A stretch of 8,884 nucleotides of DNA from Opitutia bacterium (GTDB lineage Bacteria; Verrucomicrobiota; Verrucomicrobiia; Opitutales; UBA953). Where the stretch lies: NCBI GenBank assembly GCA_947463395.1, contig CANHRV010000033.1:1-8884 (forward strand). Direction: 5' to 3'. Shown here piece after piece: positions 1 to 6,589 of this stretch (positions are counted from its first letter, which is position 1; every line of letters begins with the position of its first letter). A program made the position numbers and the translations under genes. The notes beneath the pieces are model-generated. The model was not told the origin of the DNA. It searched no databases and saw only the letters and a list, made by a program, of their open reading frames with translations.

Positions 1-2129
1 CGGCAACCACGGTGTCCAAGCATCGGATTGAACTCATGGAGAGCAGCCACGCGAGAGATGACCTTCTCTTTCGAAACGCCGAGTTTCTTTGCCAGTTCAG
101 CTTGAGCCTTCTCATCATGAGGTACGAATTCATGTAAAGGAGGGTCGAGTAAACGAATCGTCGCAGGGAGACCTTTGAGCGTTTCAAAAATACCGATAAA
201 GTCTTCGCGCTGGTAAGGCAGAATCTTAGCCAAGGCTTTACGACGACCCTCAACGGTTTCGGCGAGAATCATTTCACGCACGGCGTCGATGCGATCACCT
301 TCGAAGAACATGTGTTCGGTACGAGTGAGACCGATACCTTGAGCACCGAAAGCCATGGCTTGTGCAGTTTGCTCGGGATTATCGGCATTGGTGCGAACCT
401 GTAAGCGAGTCGCTTGCGAACACCACTTCATCAATTGAACGTAGTTCTTATACTTCTCGGTCTTCTGAGCGGCTTTGTCGTCATTCAACAAACCTGCGAC
501 GATTTCCGAAGGAGCGGTCTTAATTTGACCAGCATAAACAGTACCGGCGGTACCATCGATCGAGAGGTAATCACCTTCCTTAAAGGTGTGACCAGCAATC
601 GTAGCCGTTTTCTTGTCGTAATCGATTTGTACGGCGGCAGCACCACAGACGCAGACTTTACCCATCTGACGTGCCACGAGAGCAGCGTGAGAGGAAACTC
701 CACCGCGAGCGGTGAGAATACCTTCCGCGGCAATCATACCACGAAGGTCTTCTGGGGAAGTTTCCAAACGAACGAGGAGAACTTTTTCACCCTTATCCGC
801 TGCGACCACAGCGCGATCGGCATTGAAATAGATTCGACCCGTAGCCGCACCAGGACCAGCGGGTAAACCGCTTGCAATCGCTTTGGCTTTCTTCACTTCG
901 GCTAAGTCGAAAATGGGAGCCAGCAATTGTTCAAGCTGATCGGCTGGGTTACGCAAAACAGCGGTTTCCCAATCAATGAGTTTGGACTTCACCATGTCGG
1001 CAGCAAACTTCAGAGCCGCGGCAGCAGTACGCTTACCATTGCGCGTTTGCAGCATGTAGAGTTTGCCGTCTTGGATAGTGAACTCGATGTCTTGAACATC
1101 CTTGAAATGCTTTTCGAGAATTTGACGAACCTTGAGCAACTGTTCGTAGCTCTTCGGCATCACATCCTTGAGTTTAATCACGGGTTCAGGTGTACGAACA
1201 CCAGCCACCACGTCTTCACCTTGGGCATTGACCAAGAATTCACCGTAGAATTCATCAACACCGTTAGCAGGATTACGCGTGAAAGCCACGCCTGAGCCAG
1301 ATCGCTCGCCAGTATTACCAAACACCATGGCTTGAACGTTAACGGCAGTACCCCATTCAGCAGGAATGTTGTATTTACGGCGATAAACAATCGCACGGTC
1401 ATTCATCCAAGAACTAAAAACAGCACCAGCTGCACCACGAAGCTGGTCCCAAGGATCATTGGGGAAGACTTTGCCCGTACGTTGCTTCACTAAAGCTTTG
1501 AAACGCTTAACCAACTCTTTCTGATCTTCAGCCGTGAGTTTCGAGTCTTCAATTTCACCTTTGTATTTCTCGTGCTTGAATTCTTCGATGACGGATTCAA
1601 AAGGCTCGTGGTCTTCACCTTCGCGCTTTTGCACGCCTAGAACCACGTCACCATACATCTGAATAAAGCGACGGTAGCAGTCCCAAGCAAAACGCGAATT
1701 GTTCGTCGCTTTCTCAAGAGCAACAACCGTTTGATCATTCAAACCGAGATTCAAAATCGTATCCATCATTCCCGGCATCGAATCGCGTGCACCCGAACGA
1801 ACAGCGACCAATAAGGGCATACCAGAAATTGCACCAAATTCTGTACCCATAATTTTTTCCATATTACGAATACCTGCTTCCATCTGAGATTGAAGCGAAG
1901 CGGGATAGGTACGCTTGTTTGCGTAGTAATAAGTGCAAACTTCGGTCGTAATGGTAAATCCTGGAGGAACGGGAAGACCGATACGGGTCATCTCCGCGAG
2001 ATTAGCTCCTTTACCGCCGAGGAGGGCTTTCATCGTGCCGTCTCCGTCAGCTTTGCCATCACCCCAAACGTAAACAACTTTGGTCGATTTAGAGGAGGCT
2101 TTGTTCTTTGGATTTTTAGTCTTGGCCAT
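1..2129 (-). CDS. ppdK: Pyruvate, phosphate dikinase, 3' end cut by window edge
   Basis: Cytoplasmic enzyme interconverting ATP + pyruvate + phosphate with AMP + phosphoenolpyruvate + diphosphate. About 709 codons are present; the family is about 870-900 residues, so roughly 200 C-terminal residues are missing. Seen in order: GGKGANLAEM with Lys40, VRSGARDSMPGMMDT with Arg111, and EFTIQDGKLYMLQTR with Glu349, Gln361 and Arg363, all nucleotide-binding positions in the Clostridium symbiosum enzyme. The swivelling domain has GGVSSHAALVARQMGK with phospho-carrier His481. Arg603 (GLTRTEHMFF) and Arg659 (IRLLDPPLHEF) match phosphoenolpyruvate ligands. The window ends in MLGHRGC, so the later catalytic Glu, Asn and Cys are unseen. 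Ser479, two residues before the His, sits where PPDK regulatory proteins phosphorylate Thr in plants. The linker after the His domain is about 16 residues longer than in C. symbiosum. The ATG at 2129 is bounded by an in-frame stop at 2156-2154; no clear Shine-Dalgarno precedes it. The N-terminus is basic (MAKTKNPKNKASSKSTK). Confidence 0.97.
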   Translation of the reverse strand, partial: MAKTKNPKNKASSKSTKVVYVWGDGKADGDGTMKALLGGKGANLAEMTRIGLPVPPGFTITTEVCTYYYANKRTYPASLQSQMEAGIRNMEKIMGTEFGAISGMPLLVAVRSGARDSMPGMMDTILNLGLNDQTVVALEKATNNSRFAWDCYRRFIQMYGDVVLGVQKREGEDHEPFESVIEEFKHEKYKGEIEDSKLTAEDQKELVKRFKALVKQRTGKVFPNDPWDQLRGAAGAVFSSWMNDRAIVYRRKYNIPAEWGTAVNVQAMVFGNTGERSGSGVAFTRNPANGVDEFYGEFLVNAQGEDVVAGVRTPEPVIKLKDVMPKSYEQLLKVRQILEKHFKDVQDIEFTIQDGKLYMLQTRNGKRTAAAALKFAADMVKSKLIDWETAVLRNPADQLEQLLAPIFDLAEVKKAKAIASGLPAGPGAATGRIYFNADRAVVAADKGEKVLLVRLETSPEDLRGMIAAEGILTARGGVSSHAALVARQMGKVCVCGAAAVQIDYDKKTATIAGHTFKEGDYLSIDGTAGTVYAGQIKTAPSEIVAGLLNDDKAAQKTEKYKNYVQLMKWCSQATRLQVRTNADNPEQTAQAMAFGAQGIGLTRTEHMFFEGDRIDAVREMILAETVEGRRKALAKILPYQREDFIGIFETLKGLPATIRLLDPPLHEFVPHDEKAQAELAKKLGVSKEKVISRVAALHEFNPMLGHRGC

Positions 2130-2158
2130 AGGTATGTAAAAAATGGAATAATACTATC

Positions 2159-2216
2159 GGGGACAGGGAGTCACGCGACAGAACCCCACAAAAAGGGGAA
2201 AGCAGGCTCTGCTGTC
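2159..2216 (-). promoter_or_regulatory. ppdK leader with overlapping short inverted repeats
   Basis: The 203 bases between ppdK and the next gene hold no convincing gene. Read on the minus strand, this part contains AGCAG/CTGCT (2213-2209 with 2205-2201, 3-base loop), CCCC/GGGG (2198-2195 with 2187-2184, 7-base loop), and an enclosing pair GACAG/CTGTC (2216-2212 with 2181-2177). A second copy, CTGTCCCC at 2166-2159, could compete for the same GACAG and GGGG strands. Some of these pairings exclude one another because they share bases 2212-2213 or 2184-2187. No long U run follows any hairpin, so none looks like a plain terminator. I recognise no known riboswitch. The stems are only 4-5 bp, so a regulatory role is inference. 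Confidence 0.3.
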
Positions 2217-2332
2217 AATGGATTAGGGGCTCAGTTGACCAGTACTACGCTTAAAAACGCCCAAATATTCGTGGGAAGACCCATTTGAACAAGACGGGTT
2301 ATTAACAGTCGAATAAATCAGGCTAAATGAGC

Positions 2333-2680
2333 TTACCTGAGTCGGTAAATTAGAACCGCGACGAAAAATAAAACTAATAGGGCAATGACAAAAGTTTTAG
2401 CCGAAGCAGGACTCTGATTTTCTTCATATTTACGATTCATATAGGCACTTCGTCCCGCAGAGGTAACATTTTCAACAATGACATCCGGGAAACCTCGACC
2501 CGGAACTTCAACAATGGTTCCTTTAACCAAACCGAGACGCATCAAAACCATATAAGCTAAAACTTTTCGCTCCGTTGGCAGGGAATCAAACTCATTACAC
2601 TCGCGCCCAACGACTAAACGCTCCAAAGCCAACAAAGCATCAGTTGAAATGTAGCGTCGCTGTTTAGTCGGCTTGCTCAT
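2333..2680 (-). CDS. Unrecognised small protein with C-terminal membrane anchor
   Basis: A 115-residue protein of a family I do not recognise. Residues 1-90 are soluble and charged. Residues 96-112 (FVIALLVLFFVAVLIY and flanks) form one strongly hydrophobic segment followed only by RLR, so the likely form is a single C-terminal transmembrane helix with the N-terminal domain in the cytoplasm. No signal peptide is seen. The soluble part has a helix-rich stretch (about 13-52) containing LPTERKVLAYMVLMRLGLV. It is followed by a strand-like stretch (about 54-71) and then VTSAGRSAYMNRKYEEN. A pattern of L..LGLV, short strands and a T..GR.AY turn-and-helix is loosely reminiscent of small winged-helix proteins; this is a weak impression, not an assignment. 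The gene is divergent from thiD (84 bases between starts) and lies upstream of ppdK on the same strand, 203 bases apart. The ATG at 2680 has no Shine-Dalgarno. Its length, defined start and coherent soluble-plus-anchor layout favour a real gene. Confidence 0.75.
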   Translation of the reverse strand: MSKPTKQRRYISTDALLALERLVVGRECNEFDSLPTERKVLAYMVLMRLGLVKGTIVEVPGRGFPDVIVENVTSAGRSAYMNRKYEENQSPASAKTFVIALLVLFFVAVLIYRLR

Positions 2681-2748
2681 TCTTAAGATTTAAGTCAGAG
2701 TGGCACTTAAGAGTTAAGAGATGAATAAAATCGAGAAAAACCTCTTAA
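2681..2748. repeat. Cluster of TTAAGA(G) repeats in a divergent promoter region
   Basis: The 84-base region between the divergent starts at 2680 and 2765 carries several copies of one short word. TCTTAAGA (2681-2688) is a perfect palindrome. TTTAAG follows at 2689-2694. TTAAGAG occurs twice in perfect tandem (2707-2713 and 2714-2720), and its reverse complement CTCTTAA is at 2742-2748. The words flank both start codons and could be operator half-sites or an AT-rich promoter element for either gene. The last two copies could also pair across a 21-base loop in a thiD transcript. No protein is known to me that binds this word, and AT-rich sequence raises the chance of coincidence. Confidence 0.45.
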
Positions 2749-2764
2749 ACAAACTTTATTTTAA

Positions 2765-3559
2765 ATGTTAAAAAATCGTGAAATAGAGCAAATGGCTGTG
2801 GCCTTAAGCATCGCTGGTTCAGATAGCGGGGCTGGTGCTGGCATTCAGGTTGATTTACTTACTTTCGCCGCTCACGGAGTTTATGGCACGACGGCTATCA
2901 CTTGTTTAACAGCACAAAATCCTCACGGAGTAACCGACATCCATGTCGCACCGGCCACCTTTGTCATCGAACAATGCGAACAGGTCGTAAAACACTACCA
3001 CCCGCAGGCCATTAAAACAGGGATGCTATTCAACTCCGAGATCGTGATAGCGGTCGCCGAATTTCTCACTCGAAACTCTATTCCCTACGTCGTCGATCCC
3101 GTCATGGTCGCATCGAGCGGAGCCACCCTTCTCTCTCCAGAAGCGATTGCAGCTGTCAAAAATTATCTGATTCCCCGAGCAACCTTGGTCACCCCTAATC
3201 TCGATGAAGCCTCCATCTTACTGGGTCGAAAAGCACTTGGCGGAGAACAAAACGAAAGTGAAGCCCGCGAATTAGCTCAACGATTTAGGGTCCCATTCTT
3301 ACTCAAAGGCGGTCACGCCTTAGGCAATGAATTAATGGATACCTTGGCTTGGCCTAACGGAAAAATCATGAGCCTAAAAGCAATGCGCATTCCTGATATC
3401 GACACTCATGGAAGTGGTTGCACGCTGTCGGCAGCCATCACCGCTCAACTCGCTCTGGGGAATGATCTAGCTACGGCGATAACCATGGCCCATCGCTACC
3501 TCCAAGATGGAATGAAGAACCCGATAAGGGTGGCTGGGCTGAAGCATATTAGACACTGA
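2765..3559 (+). CDS. thiD: Hydroxymethylpyrimidine/phosphomethylpyrimidine kinase
   Basis: Cytoplasmic kinase of thiamine synthesis. It phosphorylates 4-amino-5-hydroxymethyl-2-methylpyrimidine (HMP) to HMP-P and then HMP-PP, the substrate ThiE joins to the thiazole. The protein has 264 residues, the usual length for ThiD (ribokinase-like fold). Visible motifs are the N-terminal substrate loop IAGSDSGAGAGIQVD (about 16-30), KTGML (84-88), DPVMVASSGATLL (111-123), TPNLDEA (143-149), LLKGGH (179-184) and DTHGSGCTLSAAI (213-225). The last contains the GSGC anion hole with Cys219, the catalytic position of ThiD. No ThiE or other thiamine domain is fused. The ATG at 2765 is the longest start; Met10 at 2792 (MAVALSIAGSDS) gives an N-terminus closer to typical ThiD and has a weak GAG just upstream, so it is a good alternative. 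No thiamine riboswitch is visible upstream. A pyridoxal kinase is less likely given the GSDS and GSGC signatures. Confidence 0.94.
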   Translation: MLKNREIEQMAVALSIAGSDSGAGAGIQVDLLTFAAHGVYGTTAITCLTAQNPHGVTDIHVAPATFVIEQCEQVVKHYHPQAIKTGMLFNSEIVIAVAEFLTRNSIPYVVDPVMVASSGATLLSPEAIAAVKNYLIPRATLVTPNLDEASILLGRKALGGEQNESEARELAQRFRVPFLLKGGHALGNELMDTLAWPNGKIMSLKAMRIPDIDTHGSGCTLSAAITAQLALGNDLATAITMAHRYLQDGMKNPIRVAGLKHIRH

Positions 3560-3569
3560 TTCAGCGACA

Positions 3570-3589
3570 CGGGCTGTCCCGAGCGTTTT
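3570..3589 (+). terminator. Weak possible terminator after thiD
   Basis: Eleven bases after the thiD stop, CGGG-CTGT-CCCG (3570-3581) can form a 4-bp hairpin, with TTTT at 3586-3589. An alternative pairing, GACA/TGTC, overlaps it. The stem is short and the U run only four bases, so termination is doubtful and read-through from thiD into ilvB remains possible. Confidence 0.25.
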
Positions 3590-3645
3590 CACCCCTTACT
3601 TTCGCACTTTCCAGTCATTTTTTAGGGGGGTTTAGGTTATTCACA

Positions 3646-3662
3646 CTTGCCCCTTGAGGGCA
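3646..3662 (+). promoter_or_regulatory. Leader hairpin upstream of ilvB
   Basis: CTTGCCCC (3646-3653) is followed by a complementary arm, so TGCCC-CTTGA-GGGCA (3648-3652 with 3658-3662) forms a 5-bp hairpin 47 bases before the ilvB start. The same octamer CTTGCCCC, also followed by a G-rich closing arm, lies upstream of secA at 6575-6582. The 150-base gap contains no ATG on the plus strand, so a classical branched-chain leader peptide is not evident, and no T-box sequence is recognisable. The function is unknown. Confidence 0.3.
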
Positions 3663-3709
3663 GTCACCTTTTCTAACTCGTTCCCTAGGCAATTAAGCCG
3701 ACTCAAACT

Positions 3710-5518
3710 ATGTCCAAAAAGCACGCCGCCAAACAATCGACCTCACACACTCCCTCCACCACATCCGCTAAAACGGGCGTCAAAATGCGTGGCTGTGATG
3801 TCATGGTGCGATGCTTAGAGAATTTGGGTGTAGACACCATTTTCGCCTATCCCGGTGGTGCCTCAATGGAGCTTCACCAAGGACTCACTCGTTCGAAAAA
3901 AATTCGCACGATTCTCCCTCGCCATGAACAAGGTGGTGCTTTCATGGCTCATGGTTACGCGCGAGCCACGGGCAAACCTGGAGTTTGCATGGCGACTTCT
4001 GGTCCTGGTGCGACAAATCTCGTTACGGCGATTGCGGATGCCCACATGGATAGCATCCCTCTTATCTGCATCACGGGTCAAGTTTACCAACAGTTTATCG
4101 GTCGTGCTGCTTTCCAAGAAACCGACTTCTATGGCATGACGCTTCCCATCGTGAAGCACTCGTTCCTCGTCTTAAATTACGAAGAACTGCCGATGATCAT
4201 GTACAAAGCTTTCAAAATTGCGACGACGGGTCGTCCTGGTCCCGTGGTGATTGATATCCCTAAGGATGTTCAACAACATGAATGGGTTCCTGTATTCCCG
4301 AAGTCCATCGATGACGTCAGCATCCCTGGCCTACCTGTTCCACCCAAAGCACCCGATAGCGAATTCGAAAAAGTCATTCGCCTCATCGAGAAATCAAAGC
4401 AGCCCGTTCTTTACATTGGTGGCGGTATTCTTTCAGGCCACGCCCATCAGGAATTAATTAACTTTGCCGAAGCCACGGGCATTCCAGTTGCCTCAACCTT
4501 AATGGGATTAGGAGCTTTTCCTGCTAACCACCCTCAATCGCTTTACTGGTACGGCATGCACGGAACCGTTGCTGGAAACTGGGCTGTTTGCAAGAGTGAC
4601 CTCCTTGTGGTTCTTGGTGCACGTTTCGACGACCGTATCACGGGCGCTATCGAAAAATTCGCTCCCGACGCTACGATTGTCCACATCGACATTGATCGCT
4701 CGGAACATCACAAGAATAAATTCGCTCACTACCCGATTCATTCGGACGTTAAACACGCCCTCCAACGTCTTTTGGCATTAACGAAAAAGAATTTCCAAAA
4801 GCCCGACCTGAAAAAATGGTACAGCACGATTAATGGTTGGAAAAAGGAACACCCCTTCCCCTTCAGCTACGATCGCAAAGGTTCTAAACACATTCTTCCA
4901 CAAGAGGCCGTTGAAGTACTCTTCGAAGAGTCCAAAGGCGAAGCCATCATCTCTACCGGTGTCGGTCAGCACCAAATGTGGGCACCGCAATATTATCAAT
5001 TTAGCAAACCCCGAACCTTCATCAGTTCGCTCGGCGCAGGCACCATGGGCTTTGGTTTACCCGCTGCCATCGGGGCAAAAGTCGCCTTCCCCAAGAAACA
5101 AGTCATCGATATCGATGGCGATGGCTCTTTCCTCATGAACATTCAGGAACTCGCCTGTATGAAAATTGAGAAAATCAATGCCAAGGTTTTACTTCTCAAT
5201 AACCAACACCTTGGCATGGTAGTTCAATGGGAGGATCGTTTCTACGCTGGCGTTCGCGGTCACACCATCCTCGGTGATGCTGGCAATATCGGTAGCCCTG
5301 ATAATCCTGCTGGACTCTACCCTGACTTCGTGAAGATCGCCAACGGATTTGGCATCAAAGCCCGACAAGTGATGAAGCGTGAAGAACTTCGTGAAGCGAT
5401 TCGCGAAATGCTCGAGCATGACGGACCCTACTTGCTCGACGTTATCGTTCCTTACACCGAACACGTTCTACCCTTCATTCCTCAAAAGAAGTCAGCGATG
5501 GAAATTCTCACGAAGTAA
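3710..5518 (+). CDS. ilvB: Acetolactate synthase (acetohydroxyacid synthase), catalytic subunit
   Basis: Thiamine-diphosphate, Mg2+ and FAD enzyme for the first shared step of branched-chain amino acid synthesis: two pyruvates to 2-acetolactate, or pyruvate plus 2-oxobutyrate to 2-aceto-2-hydroxybutyrate. It has 602 residues. The N-terminal pyrimidine domain shows FAYPGGASMELH (about 45-56), RHEQGGAFMAHGYARATG with catalytic Glu73, and SGPGATNLVTAIADA. Next come AFQETDFYGMTLPIVKHS (134-151) and IPKDVQQ with Lys185. The central FAD-associated domain includes LGARFDDRITG (302-312). The C-terminal domain has GDGSF (470-474) and LNNQHLGMVVQWEDRFY (496-512) with the diphosphate/Mg2+ ligands Asp471 and Asn498. 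A loop of about 520-538 before YPDF is longer than in E. coli. The first 25 residues are a Ser/Thr/Lys-rich extension; Met26 (3785) could be the real start, though an in-frame TAG upstream makes 3710 the first ATG. No regulatory subunit gene (ilvN) is adjacent: trxB follows convergently. Confidence 0.96.
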   Translation: MSKKHAAKQSTSHTPSTTSAKTGVKMRGCDVMVRCLENLGVDTIFAYPGGASMELHQGLTRSKKIRTILPRHEQGGAFMAHGYARATGKPGVCMATSGPGATNLVTAIADAHMDSIPLICITGQVYQQFIGRAAFQETDFYGMTLPIVKHSFLVLNYEELPMIMYKAFKIATTGRPGPVVIDIPKDVQQHEWVPVFPKSIDDVSIPGLPVPPKAPDSEFEKVIRLIEKSKQPVLYIGGGILSGHAHQELINFAEATGIPVASTLMGLGAFPANHPQSLYWYGMHGTVAGNWAVCKSDLLVVLGARFDDRITGAIEKFAPDATIVHIDIDRSEHHKNKFAHYPIHSDVKHALQRLLALTKKNFQKPDLKKWYSTINGWKKEHPFPFSYDRKGSKHILPQEAVEVLFEESKGEAIISTGVGQHQMWAPQYYQFSKPRTFISSLGAGTMGFGLPAAIGAKVAFPKKQVIDIDGDGSFLMNIQELACMKIEKINAKVLLLNNQHLGMVVQWEDRFYAGVRGHTILGDAGNIGSPDNPAGLYPDFVKIANGFGIKARQVMKREELREAIREMLEHDGPYLLDVIVPYTEHVLPFIPQKKSAMEILTK

Positions 5519-5535
5519 TTTCCACCACGAACGAC

Positions 5536-5566
5536 AAAAAGGCGAAGCTTGAGCTTCGCCTTTTTT
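5536..5566. terminator. Bidirectional intrinsic terminator between ilvB and trxB
   Basis: A perfect 8-bp stem GGCGAAGC (5541-5548) / GCTTCGCC (5553-5560) has a TTGA loop. It is preceded by AAAAA (5536-5540) and followed by TTTTTT (5561-5566). It lies 17 bases after the ilvB stop and 13 bases beyond the trxB stop. Because an A run lies on one side and a T run on the other, it reads as a stem plus U tract on both strands and should end both convergent transcripts. Confidence 0.93.
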
Positions 5567-5579
5567 ATTGGCTTTAAAT

Positions 5580-6503
5580 TCAGTGACCCGCCAACCAACG
5601 CTCCGCTTCGATGGCGGCTCGACAACCCATACCCGCAGCGGTGATGGCCTGACGATAAACATGATCCGCACAATCTCCCGCCACAAAAACTCCAGGAATT
5701 GAAGTGCTGACGGTATTTTCACCAGCGATGAAATAACCGTTTTCATCCACCGATAAAGGAGGCACGAAGGGCTTGGTATTGGGGATGTGGCCAATGGCAA
5801 TAAAGACACACTTACAAGGGATGTCTCGCGTCTGGCCCGACGAATCTTTCACACGTAAATGATGCACTTTTCCGTCGGCACCTCCGAGGACTTCAAGTGG
5901 AATGCAATTGAGTGCGAGTTCAATTTTTTCGTGAGATTTAACTCGTTGCACCATGATTTCCGAGGCACGGAATTTATCGCGGCGATGCACCAAAATAACT
6001 TTCGAAGCAAAGCGGGTTAAAAATAAAGCCTCCTCACAGGCCGAATCACCACCACCAACCACAACGACGGGAACGTCGCGATAAAAAGCCCCATCACAAG
6101 TGGCACAGGTGGTGACTCCGTTACCTCCATAATATTCTTTCTCACCAGGAATTCCTAAGAGACGAGGCGATGCTCCCGTAGCGATAATGACTGCCTTGGC
6201 TTCATAAGTCGCTTCACCCCCCTTTAACTTTTTAACTGGACCAGAAAAATCAACGGTATCGATGCGATCCCAGGCAAATTTCGCGCCAAAGCGTTCTGCC
6301 TGTGCTTTCATATTAGAAATCAATTCATTGCCATCGACGCCATGGACAAAACCAGGAAAGTTCTCGACCTCGGACGTTGTGGTCAATTGGCCACCGGGCT
6401 GACCTCCTTCTAGAACAAGGGGAGTAAGACCAGCGCGTGCCGCATAAATCGCGGCGGTTAGGCCAGCACAGCCCGTACCGAGGATAATGACGTTTTCTGC
6501 CAT
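5580..6503 (-). CDS. trxB: Thioredoxin reductase (NADPH)
   Basis: Cytoplasmic flavoprotein that uses NADPH to reduce thioredoxin, supporting ribonucleotide reductase, peroxidases and thiol balance. It has 307 residues, typical of the low-molecular-weight bacterial type. The FAD-binding motif is ILGTGCAGLTAAIYAARAG (7-25); the usual form is GSGPAG, so Cys12 replaces Pro here. GGQPGGQLTTTSEVENFPG (33-51) is characteristic. The redox pair is Cys133/Cys136 in CATCDG. The NADPH domain has VVVGGGDSACEEA (147-159) and HRRDKFRA (173-180), whose HRR suits the NADPH 2'-phosphate. FVAGDCAD (273-280) is the second FAD contact. The frame is open further upstream to an ATG at 6644, but that would add 47 residues before the dinucleotide fold and overlap the secA start. 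ATG 6503 (MAENVIILG) fits the family and has a weak AGG eight to ten bases upstream. It is divergent from secA and convergent with ilvB, with the shared terminator just past its stop. Confidence 0.96.
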   Translation of the reverse strand: MAENVIILGTGCAGLTAAIYAARAGLTPLVLEGGQPGGQLTTTSEVENFPGFVHGVDGNELISNMKAQAERFGAKFAWDRIDTVDFSGPVKKLKGGEATYEAKAVIIATGASPRLLGIPGEKEYYGGNGVTTCATCDGAFYRDVPVVVVGGGDSACEEALFLTRFASKVILVHRRDKFRASEIMVQRVKSHEKIELALNCIPLEVLGGADGKVHHLRVKDSSGQTRDIPCKCVFIAIGHIPNTKPFVPPLSVDENGYFIAGENTVSTSIPGVFVAGDCADHVYRQAITAAGMGCRAAIEAERWLAGH

Positions 6504-6577
6504 GCAGAAACCTATTCTATGGGCTAAGGGGGACGGCAAGGCGGAAAACCCTATCGTGAACAAGTGAGTCAAGGCTT

Positions 6578-6589
6578 GCCCCAGGGGGC
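6578..6589. promoter_or_regulatory. GC-rich inverted repeat in the trxB/secA divergent region
   Basis: GCCCC-AG-GGGGC is a near-palindrome in the 121-base region (6504-6624) between the divergent trxB and secA starts, 35 bases before secA and 74 before trxB. A two-base loop is too tight for a full RNA hairpin, so it would suit a DNA-binding site, or an RNA hairpin with its inner pair open. CTTGCCCC at 6575-6582 repeats the octamer found in the ilvB leader. I could not place confident -35/-10 boxes for either gene here. Confidence 0.3.

Noticed and set aside
414..1295. Plus-strand open frames of 150 and 122 codons within ppdK
   Set aside because: Both are antisense to highly conserved PpdK sequence and encode no recognisable protein.
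1890..2288. A 132-codon plus-strand open frame over the ppdK start and its leader
   Set aside because: Most of it is antisense to the clearly coding N-terminus of PpdK, and its product has no recognisable domain. It is a shadow frame that runs on into the leader.
2681..2764. Thiamine (TPP) riboswitch upstream of thiD
   Set aside because: The gap is 84 bases, too short for a full TPP riboswitch plus control stem, and neither the CTGAGA nor the ACCTGATCTGG signature is present.
3560..3709. Leader-peptide attenuator or T-box controlling ilvB
   Set aside because: There is no ATG on the plus strand in the gap, no run of Ile/Leu/Val codons with a plausible start, and no recognisable T-box sequence.
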